From: Dehalococcoidia bacterium
Lineage (GTDB): Bacteria; Chloroflexota; Dehalococcoidia; Dehalococcoidales; UBA1222
NCBI GenBank assembly: GCA_009783135.1
Contig: WRHS01000039.1
Location: 1 to 12,723 of the forward strand
Reading direction: 5' to 3'
DNA: 12,723 nucleotides
Of the stretch, positions 1 to 5,955 are shown one piece after another. Position numbers and translations under genes: made by a program. A model generated the notes under the pieces. The model searched no databases and was not told the DNA's origin. It was given only the letters and a program-made list of their open reading frames with translations. Positions within the stretch are counted from its first letter, which is position 1, and each line of letters opens with the position of its first letter.

Positions 1-101
1 GCTTCCGCCAGTGTCAGCCCTGCGGGACATCCGTCTACCACTATGCCGACGCATTGCCCGTGGCTTTCTCCATAGCTTGAGATGCGAAAGGCTTTTCCCA
101 T
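1..101 (-). CDS. aroC: Chorismate synthase, N-terminal fragment (cut by window edge)
   Basis: Chorismate synthase removes phosphate from EPSP to give chorismate, the last step of the shikimate pathway, using reduced FMN. Only the first 33 codons are inside the window. They read MGKAFRISSYGESHG and continue with VGIVVDGCPAGLTLAE. The GESHG motif and the VxDGCPxGL motif are the family's N-terminal signature and contain the first active-site histidine. The ATG at 101-99 lies one base after the aroA stop codon (TAG, 105-103), so translation probably depends on ribosomes finishing aroA; no strong separate ribosome binding site is visible. The gene is too short for general ORF callers here, but the motif match leaves little doubt. 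Whether the remainder is intact cannot be seen. Confidence 0.93.
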   Translation of the reverse strand, partial: MGKAFRISSYGESHGQCVGIVVDGCPAGLTLAE

Positions 102-102
102 A

Positions 103-1362
103 CTATTCGTCATTGCTTTCCACCTTGGCACCCAGTGACGCGAGTGCCTGCCAGAATTTTGGATACGTTTTGTCGACGCATTCTGCGCCGTGAATAACCG
201 TCTCGCCAACAGCGCAGCCTAACACACCGAAGGCCATAGCCAGACGGTGGTCGGCGTGGCTGTCGATTTCTGCACCATGAGGCTGCCCGCCAATTACGGT
301 CAGGGAGTTTTCCTCCTCGCGTGTACGGATGCCCATTTTGTGTAATTCCTGACACAATGCTTCCACTCGGTTGGATTCTTTGAGCCGTGCCGCTTGGATG
401 TTACTGAAACAACTGCTGCCGTCGGCAACAGCGGCCAGTACTGCCAGCGTTGGAAGCAGGTCTATGCAGTTGCTTAAGTCGGCATTGATGCCGTGCAGGT
501 AGGATTTTTGTGCCATAACTGAACTGCGCCTGACACTAAAACGCGCACCCATTCTTTGCATTAACGCGAGTGCCACGCGGTCTCCCTGCAGGCTTTCAGC
601 ATTTAGATTTGTGGTGATGCTTTCGCCGCAAAGTATTCCCAGTGCCATAAAATAGGATGCCTGCGACCAGTCGCCCTCAATTGTAAGGTCTGTCGGGCGG
701 TATTCCTGCTTTGCCACGCTGAACTCGTCCATGGACGGCGTAGCACTTACACGTACGCCGAATTTTTTAAGGCACTCCATGGTCATGTCGACATAAGGTC
801 TGGAGGCAAGCGCTGTGGAAAGCCTAATGCTCACGCCTTTTTGCGACAGCGACCCTGCCATAAGGATTGCTGAGATGAACTGTGAGCTAATGTCCCCCGG
901 CATTTCAACATTTCCTCCGGGGAAATTGCCTCCCTCAACCAACACGACCGGGCCGTCAAGACGGCATTCAACGCCGAGTTGTGAAAGCGCACATACCAGC
1001 GGCTCAACGGGGCGTTTTGCCAGCCCCTCGCCGGGTACAAGTCGTATGGTGCCCGGTACAAGCGCTGCGATTGCCGCCATAAAACGCAAAGTTGCGGCTG
1101 AGTTGCGGCAGAACAACTCTCCGTCGGGTCTTTTGAAAGTCCCTCCGCTGACGCGCCAGCCATACTCGCTTTTCCACACACTTATGCCGACGCTTTGTAA
1201 AACGTCGCATGCGGCGAGAGTGTCGTCTGAGGCGAGGGCATGCCGGATATAGCTCTGCCCCGGTGAGAGTGCCGCGCACATTAGGGCGCGGATGGTGTAG
1301 CTTTTAGATGACGGGGCATCAAGTATGCCGTGTGCTTCCGATTTACAAATTAAAACTTTCAT
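103..1362 (-). CDS. aroA: 3-phosphoshikimate 1-carboxyvinyltransferase (EPSP synthase)
   Basis: Transfers the enolpyruvyl group of PEP to shikimate-3-phosphate, step six of the pathway, in the cytoplasm. The 419 residues match the family's usual length. Visible landmarks are the substrate loop APSSKSYTIR (K20, S21, R25), NSAATLR (87-93), AKRPVE (R117), the SSQF motif with Q161, catalytic-type D291 (DLLPTLAVLAA), RLKESNR (K318, E319, R322), DHRLAMAF near 361 and K388 near the C-terminus. All residues expected to bind substrate are present. The residue equivalent to E. coli Gly96 is Ala89, a position known from E. coli and from CP4-type enzymes to control glyphosate binding, so this enzyme is probably glyphosate-tolerant. 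The start overlaps the end of aroE-aroK by 20 nt, which implies translational coupling. aroC follows after one base. Confidence 0.97.
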   Translation of the reverse strand: MKVLICKSEAHGILDAPSSKSYTIRALMCAALSPGQSYIRHALASDDTLAACDVLQSVGISVWKSEYGWRVSGGTFKRPDGELFCRNSAATLRFMAAIAALVPGTIRLVPGEGLAKRPVEPLVCALSQLGVECRLDGPVVLVEGGNFPGGNVEMPGDISSQFISAILMAGSLSQKGVSIRLSTALASRPYVDMTMECLKKFGVRVSATPSMDEFSVAKQEYRPTDLTIEGDWSQASYFMALGILCGESITTNLNAESLQGDRVALALMQRMGARFSVRRSSVMAQKSYLHGINADLSNCIDLLPTLAVLAAVADGSSCFSNIQAARLKESNRVEALCQELHKMGIRTREEENSLTVIGGQPHGAEIDSHADHRLAMAFGVLGCAVGETVIHGAECVDKTYPKFWQALASLGAKVESNDE

Positions 1363-2761
1363 ACGTTTCCATTTTTTTTATAATTCGCTTGGCAGTGGCG
1401 GAACAATCCTCCGTGCCGCACTCAATTGTAATATCGGCAGCCTGCGCGTAGTGCGTGGTACGCAGCGCCATCAATTTGCCTGCGTTTTCCATCCAATCCT
1501 CCCCTGCAAGCAACGGACGATGCCCGCGTGACGTTGCAAGCCGCCGTTTAATAATACCGGGGCTGCACTTAAGGTATATTACCACAGCATGTTTTTTCAG
1601 TGCAGCAATGTTTGTTGCATCAAGTACTGCACCACCACCGCAGGCTATGACCTGCCCCTTTTTGACTGAAACGCGGCGGATGGCATCTTTTTCCAAGGCA
1701 CGAAAATCATCCTCACCTTTACCCGCGAAAATATGCCCTATGCTTTGCCCAGTTTCCTTTTCAATAAGCTGGTCTATATCGACAAAAGGCAGGTCCAACT
1801 CCTGCGCCAGCGCTTGTCCGACGGATGATTTTCCGGCTCCCATGAAACCGATGAGGGCTATGGACGTTTTTGGCGTGCTGCGTTTTACCCGGGTTTTTGT
1901 CTCTTTATTATCGCCCATCTCAGCCAATGCGGCGCATCTCATAACGTCCTGCGGGGCATCATACCCAGTCCATAACTTAAATGATAGGGCTCCCTGACGC
2001 ACAAGCATATCCAGACCGCTTGCCGTGGTGCAGCCGATGCGGCTGGCTTCTTTCAGCAGGCGTGTTTCAAGCGGCGTGTATACAACATCGAAAACGACCA
2101 GCTCAGGTCTGAGCAAAGAGGCCGGTACAGGTGTTTCTGTGATGTTTGGTGTCATGCCTGCGCTGGTGGCGTTTACCAGCAGTGCGGCGGTGTCCAACTC
2201 ACTTTTAAGGTTGTTATCGTTTAACTTCAGTGCTTTGACGGGTTCTTTCCCTAGATGAGTCAAGTTCTGCGCCAGCAATCTGGTCTGCTCCATGTGGGCC
2301 GGACGGCTGAGCATGCTTATGCATGCACCCTGTTGGGCCAGAGCAAAGCCCATAGCACGCGCCGCACCACCCGCACCAAGCAGCAAAACATGTTTGCCCT
2401 TGGCATCAAATGCGACGGCATTAAGCGCTTCAATAAAGCCGCCGACATCGGTATTGTAGCCTTTCAGCCTGCCGTTTTGATTGACTATGGTATTGACGGC
2501 CCCGACGTCTTGTGCCAGCGTATCCAGTTCGTCGAGCAGTGGCAGCACAGCCACCTTATGCGGGATGGTGACGTTAAGCCCTGTAATATCCATCGCACGC
2601 ATACCTTCAATGGCTTTTTTCAGATTGGTGTTTGGCACCTCAAACGCCAAATAGGCGTAGTTAATCCCCATGTGTGTTATGGCGGCGTTGTGCATGGCAG
2701 GGGAGAGGGTATGGCGCACGGGACTGCCTATGATGCCGCACAGTTTGGTATGAGCGTTCAT
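1343..2761 (-). CDS. aroE-aroK: Bifunctional shikimate dehydrogenase / shikimate kinase fusion
   Basis: One 472-residue protein should carry two consecutive steps: NADPH-dependent reduction of 3-dehydroshikimate to shikimate, then its ATP-dependent 3-phosphorylation. Residues 1-280 are a full AroE: shikimate-binding SPVRHTLS (13-20), NVTIPHK with catalytic K69, NTD with D105, the dinucleotide-binding GAGGAARA (129-136), NATSAGM (197-203) and DVVYTPLET. A polar, Lys/Arg-rich linker (about 281-299) leads into a full shikimate kinase: P-loop GFMGAGKSS (305-313), DID (328-330), shikimate-binding FR (R354), GGGA (375-378) and lid motif RPLL (415-418). Both halves keep their active-site residues and no stop or frameshift separates them. 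The ATG overlaps the aroD stop in ATGA. In most bacteria these are two genes; the fusion is the unusual feature. A composite symbol is used because no standard one exists. Confidence 0.96.
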   Translation of the reverse strand: MNAHTKLCGIIGSPVRHTLSPAMHNAAITHMGINYAYLAFEVPNTNLKKAIEGMRAMDITGLNVTIPHKVAVLPLLDELDTLAQDVGAVNTIVNQNGRLKGYNTDVGGFIEALNAVAFDAKGKHVLLLGAGGAARAMGFALAQQGACISMLSRPAHMEQTRLLAQNLTHLGKEPVKALKLNDNNLKSELDTAALLVNATSAGMTPNITETPVPASLLRPELVVFDVVYTPLETRLLKEASRIGCTTASGLDMLVRQGALSFKLWTGYDAPQDVMRCAALAEMGDNKETKTRVKRSTPKTSIALIGFMGAGKSSVGQALAQELDLPFVDIDQLIEKETGQSIGHIFAGKGEDDFRALEKDAIRRVSVKKGQVIACGGGAVLDATNIAALKKHAVVIYLKCSPGIIKRRLATSRGHRPLLAGEDWMENAGKLMALRTTHYAQAADITIECGTEDCSATAKRIIKKMETYESFNL

Positions 2762-3414
2762 GACCTCATCATCTCGTGTGCTCGGCGCAACAGCGCAACG
2801 CTAAGCTGCCCGTCAGCAGATTCATGACCTTCGCCCAATGCGCCGTAGGTTAGATAACTTCCGAAACAAGGGCAAAATATGCGGCTTGTCTGGCCTTCCT
2901 TGCCCATGGTGAAAGAGATTAGCTGCACGCGGGGATTTTCGCGCAGCAATACCAGTGCATTCAGACTATCCCTCGCCGTATTAGCCGTGGTTACCACCTT
3001 GCATATGTCGGCACCGGCTGACAGCTGCGCATCAACTATTTTTTGCAGGATTGGGCGCTTTGGCGTGCGTTTCATGTCGTGATGCGAGATAAGGCATTTG
3101 GCGTGCTTTTTGATTTGCGGCACGATTTCCTTAAGCCCGGGAGAGGCAAGTTCAATATCCACGACGTCTGCCCCCAGTGTGGTAGCCTTGAGCAGTTCGG
3201 CGATGCGTGTCTCCTCGCTGCCTTCCCACGCCCCGCCCTCCGATTTTAGCCTGTTGGTGGCTATCCAAGGCTTACGCATATCCTTGGATATTTCCACCCA
3301 TGACGCACCCAGCAGATCAAGACGCAACTCAAACAAATCAGCCAGCGGCTCCGCTTGACGTATGGCCTGTTGATCCGGACGTGTGATTACGGCGCAGATG
3401 CGGTAAGTTTTCAT
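2758..3414 (-). CDS. aroD: Type I 3-dehydroquinate dehydratase
   Basis: Dehydrates 3-dehydroquinate to 3-dehydroshikimate (third pathway step) through a Schiff-base lysine in a TIM barrel. The protein has 218 residues, a little shorter than the E. coli enzyme (252). Visible motifs are FELRLDLL near 28-35, the catalytic histidine region SHHD (about 110-113), the Schiff-base lysine in CKVVTTAN (near residue 138), FTMGKEGQTSR with the substrate-binding arginine, and FGSYLTYG near the C-terminus. The ATG at 3414 lies one base after the aroB stop with no clear Shine-Dalgarno sequence, so reinitiation is likely. Its own stop overlaps the aroE-aroK start in ATGA. The type II enzyme (AroQ) is excluded by the sequence. 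Confidence 0.96.
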   Translation of the reverse strand: MKTYRICAVITRPDQQAIRQAEPLADLFELRLDLLGASWVEISKDMRKPWIATNRLKSEGGAWEGSEETRIAELLKATTLGADVVDIELASPGLKEIVPQIKKHAKCLISHHDMKRTPKRPILQKIVDAQLSAGADICKVVTTANTARDSLNALVLLRENPRVQLISFTMGKEGQTSRIFCPCFGSYLTYGALGEGHESADGQLSVALLRRAHEMMRS

Positions 3415-3415
3415 A

Positions 3416-4492
3416 TTATTGTTCTGTCAGCACCTCAGCGATCAGATCAAGCGTTACCTTATCGCTTGCGACAGCCCGTCCGATGCGTAGCGGCAGAATG
3501 AATTTTACCGAGCCGTTCGTGGCTTTTTTATCGTGTTTGATGGCATTGAATAGATCGGCGACGTTTATTCCCGTCACGGACGTGGGTAGTCCGGCACCAT
3601 CGATTAGGTTTATGAGGGCTTCAAGTTCGTGTGGCGGCATCAACTCCATCATTACGGATATGCGTCCTGCCGCAACCATTCCCATGGCTATGGCCGCACC
3701 ATGGCTAATACTGAAAGAGGTAACGCTTTCTATGGCATGCCCTATGGTATGCCCGAGATTGAGCGTATTGCGCACGCCGTTGTCGTGCTCATCGCGGCTT
3801 ACAATGCGCGCTTTAACCGCTGCTGCGCGCTTGATGATAGTTTCCAGCAGTTGTCCGTCTGCTGCTTGCAACTCTGCCGTGTGACGCGTCAGTATGCCAA
3901 ACAACTCACGGTCGCCTATGACGGCGCTCTTGATTATTTCGGCAAACCCGTTGGAAATATGCTCTGCCGCAAGTGTTTTCAGAACGGAAGTGTCGCAGAA
4001 AACGGCACGCGGCTGATAGAATGTTCCGATTTGGTTTTTGAGCCTGCCGTAGTTTACGGCGGTTTTTCCGCCTATGGATGAGTCCACCTGTGAGAGCAGT
4101 GTCGTCGGCAGCTGTATCAGCGGAATGCCGCGCATGTAGGTACCTGCCACAAAACCGGCAAGGTCACCGATGACACCACCGCCCAGTGCCAGCATGGTGG
4201 TGCTGCGGTCGGCAAACACCTCACTCATTTCAGTATACAACCTGCCTGCGCTTTCAAGCGATTTGAACCCCTCTCCGTCAGGAACCGAGAAGAGGCTCAC
4301 CTCAAAACCGGCGCTCAGCAGGGTTTCTTTCAGGCGAAGCCCATAAAGCTCAAGGACGGTGGTGTTGGTGATGATTATTAGCCGGTTGCCTGCCTTGGCG
4401 CGACGCAAATGAACGATCATCTCATCCAGCGCGCTTGCACCAATGTAGGTGTTATAACTCCTTGCCCCAAGTGACACTCTTATTGCATGCAC
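3416..4492 (-). CDS. aroB: 3-dehydroquinate synthase
   Basis: Converts DAHP to 3-dehydroquinate (second step), using NAD+ and a divalent metal. The 358 residues are the normal length. Motifs in order: LALGGGVIGDLAGFVAGTYM (101-120, NAD and phosphate binding), LPTTLLSQVDSSIGGKTAVN (128-147), GFAEIIK with metal ligand E185, LNLGHTIGHA with H248, SISHG with H264, and HDKKATNG near the C-terminus. All three expected metal ligands are present. The start codon is GTG at 4492-4490, five bases after the aroF stop, with AAGG inside the aroF end as a ribosome binding site. The nearest ATG (4488) is in another frame. The stop codon lies one base before aroD. Confidence 0.97.
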   Translation of the reverse strand: MHAIRVSLGARSYNTYIGASALDEMIVHLRRAKAGNRLIIITNTTVLELYGLRLKETLLSAGFEVSLFSVPDGEGFKSLESAGRLYTEMSEVFADRSTTMLALGGGVIGDLAGFVAGTYMRGIPLIQLPTTLLSQVDSSIGGKTAVNYGRLKNQIGTFYQPRAVFCDTSVLKTLAAEHISNGFAEIIKSAVIGDRELFGILTRHTAELQAADGQLLETIIKRAAAVKARIVSRDEHDNGVRNTLNLGHTIGHAIESVTSFSISHGAAIAMGMVAAGRISVMMELMPPHELEALINLIDGAGLPTSVTGINVADLFNAIKHDKKATNGSVKFILPLRIGRAVASDKVTLDLIAEVLTEQ

Positions 4493-4497
4493 AGTGT

Positions 4498-5574
4498 TTA
4501 CCTTCCCGGCTTATTAAAGGCTTTCTTTCGGTTTTCAACAGCCAAGGCGTGCAAGCGGTTGCAGGTATCGATGATATTTTTTAACTCATCTGCTGTGATG
4601 GCCTGCGCTGCATCTACCCAAGACTCTGCCGGATTATAGTGTACCTCAATTGCCAACCCGCTTGCACCAGCAGCCATAGCGGAGCAACTCATGGAGTACA
4701 CCAGATCGCGTCGCCCGGTGGCATGGCTTGGGTCAACAATCACAGGCAGATACGTTTCCTCCTGTATTGCCGGAACAGCGGCAAGATCAAGAGTGTAGCG
4801 CGTGAAACTCTTGCCTTTTCCCGTCGGCAGTACGCCGCGCTCGCATAGAATGATGTCTTTGTTGCCCTCAACAGCAAGATATTCGGAGAATGACAAAAAC
4901 TCCTCAACGCTTGCGCCGAAATGGCGCTTGTATAACACCGGTTTGCCCTGACGTGCCACCACACCAAGCAAATCCTGATCATACATATTGCGCGCACCGA
5001 TTTGCAGTATGTCCACATACTCGGCGATGAGTTCCACCTTTGTCTCACCTCTTATTTCGGTGATGGTGGGCATTTCAAACATGCGCCCGGCATCGCGCAG
5101 CCACGTAAGGGCCTCACGTGCCTCGGAATCACCCTGTGCACCCAATCCTTGGAACGAGTGCGCCGAACTGCGGGGCTTGAATATGCCGCCGCGCAGGATG
5201 TGGGCGCCGGCCTTTTTGACCTCTTCGGCGATGCGGAATAATTGTGCCTTGCTCTCAATGGCACACGGACCGGCAATATAGACCGGTGTTTTGCCTCCTA
5301 TCTCTACCTCTCCCGCATGTATTATGCGGTTGGTTGCGTGGTCTGCATTATATTCGCGACTTATTAACTTATAAGGTGTTTCAATCATACGTGTTTCCTT
5401 CACGCCGGGAAGTATGGAAAGCTGATGGAAGGGTATGTTGCGCTCGTCGCCTATTACACCGATGATGGTAATTGACTCACCCCGCGACACGTCTGCTTTG
5501 AACCCCAGCTTTTGCACCTCGGCAATGACATGGTTAATTTCTTCCTGTGTAGCATCCTTATGCATGATAATCAT
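4498..5574 (-). CDS. aroF: 3-deoxy-7-phosphoheptulonate (DAHP) synthase with N-terminal regulatory domain
   Basis: Condenses PEP and erythrose-4-phosphate to DAHP, the committed first step. I place the start at the ATG 5574-5572, which gives 358 residues beginning MIIMHKDATQEEI. That is where the ferredoxin/ACT-like domain of the Thermotoga-type enzymes normally begins, and GAGGAG sits 8 nt upstream. Residues 1 to about 75 form this regulatory domain, which in related enzymes binds Tyr or Phe for feedback inhibition. The barrel follows with AGPCAIES (C104), RGGIFKPRSS, QIGARNMYDQ, LYKRHFGAS, DPSHATG (H284), AIEVHYNP (E310) and WVDAAQ (D321). The four metal-ligand positions have the family spacing. 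An in-frame GTG at 5667 would add 31 residues but has no ribosome binding site. This is the first enzyme gene of the operon and sits behind a Tyr-codon leader. Confidence 0.95.
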   Translation of the reverse strand: MIIMHKDATQEEINHVIAEVQKLGFKADVSRGESITIIGVIGDERNIPFHQLSILPGVKETRMIETPYKLISREYNADHATNRIIHAGEVEIGGKTPVYIAGPCAIESKAQLFRIAEEVKKAGAHILRGGIFKPRSSAHSFQGLGAQGDSEAREALTWLRDAGRMFEMPTITEIRGETKVELIAEYVDILQIGARNMYDQDLLGVVARQGKPVLYKRHFGASVEEFLSFSEYLAVEGNKDIILCERGVLPTGKGKSFTRYTLDLAAVPAIQEETYLPVIVDPSHATGRRDLVYSMSCSAMAAGASGLAIEVHYNPAESWVDAAQAITADELKNIIDTCNRLHALAVENRKKAFNKPGR

Positions 5575-5581
5575 GGATTGT

Positions 5582-5590
5582 TTCTCCTCA
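5582..5590 (-). promoter_or_regulatory. aroF ribosome binding site, with a complementary upstream segment
   Basis: TGAGGAGAA lies 8 nt before the aroF ATG at 5574 and decides that start over the upstream in-frame GTG. Its core AGGAGAA (5588-5582) is perfectly complementary over 7 nt to TTCTCCT (5629-5623) at the end of the second leader peptide. The site could therefore be hidden in an alternative RNA fold. The complementarity is seen directly; the regulatory use is inference. Confidence 0.7.
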
Positions 5591-5606
5591 ATATATTTTT
5601 GTTTTT

Positions 5607-5633
5607 CCACTTCCCCCGACTTAGGAGAAGTGG
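5607..5633 (-). promoter_or_regulatory. 10-bp hairpin overlapping the stop of leader peptide 2
   Basis: CCACTTCTCC and GGGGAAGTGG form a 10-bp stem (one T-G pair) around the 7-nt loop TAAGTCG. The TAA of leader peptide 2 is the first triplet of the loop. The stem is followed by an A-rich stretch rather than a T-run, so it is not an intrinsic terminator for the aro transcript. Its 5' arm contains TTCTCCT, which could pair with the aroF SD instead. The hairpin could be a translational switch, an mRNA stabiliser, or a copy of a dispersed palindromic repeat; one window cannot decide. Confidence 0.6.
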
Positions 5634-5722
5634 CAGGTAAACTTGGGGCAATAGTAATAGATCTCACGCGCCGGGAGATGTCCTTGTTCCGACCATTTGG
5701 TTTGTTTTTGCAACGCCAGCAT
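5621..5722 (-). CDS. Second aro leader peptide, Tyr-rich, downstream of the attenuator
   Basis: A 33-codon reading frame starts at ATG 5722-5720 with a strong SD (GGAGG at 5734-5730, 7 nt away) directly behind the T-run of the attenuator. It is translated only from transcripts that read through the terminator. The peptide begins MLALQKQTKW and carries three consecutive Tyr codons (TAT TAC TAT, codons 22-24, 5659-5651), followed by CPKFTCHFS, which adds Cys and Phe codons. The TAA lies in the hairpin loop at 5607-5633. The Tyr run ends 17 nt before that hairpin, so a ribosome stalled there would leave the hairpin intact. The frame differs from aroF, so it is not a misread N-terminus. Short, but the SD, the Tyr run and the position support it. 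Confidence 0.65.
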   Translation of the reverse strand: MLALQKQTKWSEQGHLPAREIYYYCPKFTCHFS

Positions 5723-5736
5723 ATCTAATCCTCCAT

Positions 5737-5770
5737 AAAAAAAGAAGCCCTCCCGCTCGGGGAGGACTTC
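5737..5770 (-). terminator. Intrinsic terminator serving as attenuator of the aro operon
   Basis: On the minus strand GAAGTCCTCCC pairs with GGGAGGGCTTC over 11 bp (one T-G pair) around the loop CGAGC, followed at once by seven Ts (5743-5737). It lies between the leader 1 stop and the leader 2 SD, upstream of every aro gene, so it must be conditional for the operon to be expressed. CCCCGAGC, made of the last C's of the 5' arm and the loop, is perfectly complementary to GCTCGGGG inside leader 1 (5825-5818). Confidence 0.9.
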
Positions 5771-5796
5771 AAGATTTCCAGTTGTGTTTTGTGTGC

Positions 5797-5889
5797 CTAA
5801 AATGGCAACGCCATATCCCCCGAGCGCCTGACGGCGTCAGTAAAGTAATAGTAATAGCCATACTGATTACGAGGGTTTATGCTTAACAT
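5797..5889 (-). CDS. First aro leader peptide (tyrosine attenuator peptide)
   Basis: A 30-codon reading frame starts at ATG 5889-5887 and ends with TAG at 5799-5797. It reads MLSINPRNQYGYYYYFTDAV and then ten further residues. Five of codons 10-15 are Tyr (TAT at 10, TAT TAC TAT TAC at 12-15), followed by a Phe codon, which is the usual signature of an attenuator peptide sensing charged tRNA-Tyr. A GAGAG-type SD lies 4 nt before the ATG. The start falls only about 12 nt from the transcription start predicted by the promoter, and an intrinsic terminator follows 26 nt after the stop. The product probably has no function beyond ribosome positioning and is likely degraded. It would control aroF and, through the operon, all seven shikimate steps. 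Confidence 0.85.
   Translation of the reverse strand: MLSINPRNQYGYYYYFTDAVRRSGDMALPF
5802..5840 (-). promoter_or_regulatory. Candidate antiterminator and small hairpins in the leader 1 region
   Basis: Three elements follow the Tyr run. CTGAC-gcc-GTCAG (5840-5828) is a perfect 5-bp hairpin beginning 4 nt after the last Tyr codon. GCTCGGGG (5825-5818) can form 8 perfect pairs with the terminator 5' arm and loop. ATGGC-gtt-GCCAT (5814-5802) is another 5-bp hairpin just before the stop. A ribosome held on the Tyr codons would cover the first hairpin but leave GCTCGGGG free to pair with the terminator. A ribosome at the stop codon would melt the last hairpin and crowd GCTCGGGG. The pairings are seen; the switching model is inferred from classical amino-acid attenuators. 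Confidence 0.65.
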
Positions 5890-5907
5890 TTTTCTCTCTT
5901 GCCGTGA

Positions 5908-5937
5908 AATATATCACTATGCGCCGGAAAGTGTCAA
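5908..5937 (-). promoter_or_regulatory. Promoter of the aro operon
   Basis: A perfect -35 box TTGACA (5937-5932) and a -10 box TATATT (5913-5908) are separated by 18 nt. Transcription would start near 5901, about 12 nt before the ATG of leader peptide 1. The -35 box lies 18 nt after the serpin stop codon, so the operon has its own promoter even though the serpin gene is on the same strand. Confidence 0.8.
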
Positions 5938-5955
5938 ATGAAAAACTTAACTCTT

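Noticed and set aside
11..193. 60-aa plus-strand frame at the left edge
   Set aside because: It lies antisense to the clear aroC and aroA coding sequence and has no family resemblance.
5607..5633. Hairpin before aroF as a second intrinsic terminator
   Set aside because: The stem is followed by AAAAACAAAAATATATT on the transcribed strand, not by a T-run, so it should not terminate minus-strand transcription.
5575..5667. In-frame N-terminal extension of AroF starting at GTG 5667
   Set aside because: No ribosome binding site precedes it. The extra 31 residues are not part of the DAHP synthase family, and a good SD plus the family's normal N-terminus sit at ATG 5574. The segment is better explained by leader 2 and the hairpin.
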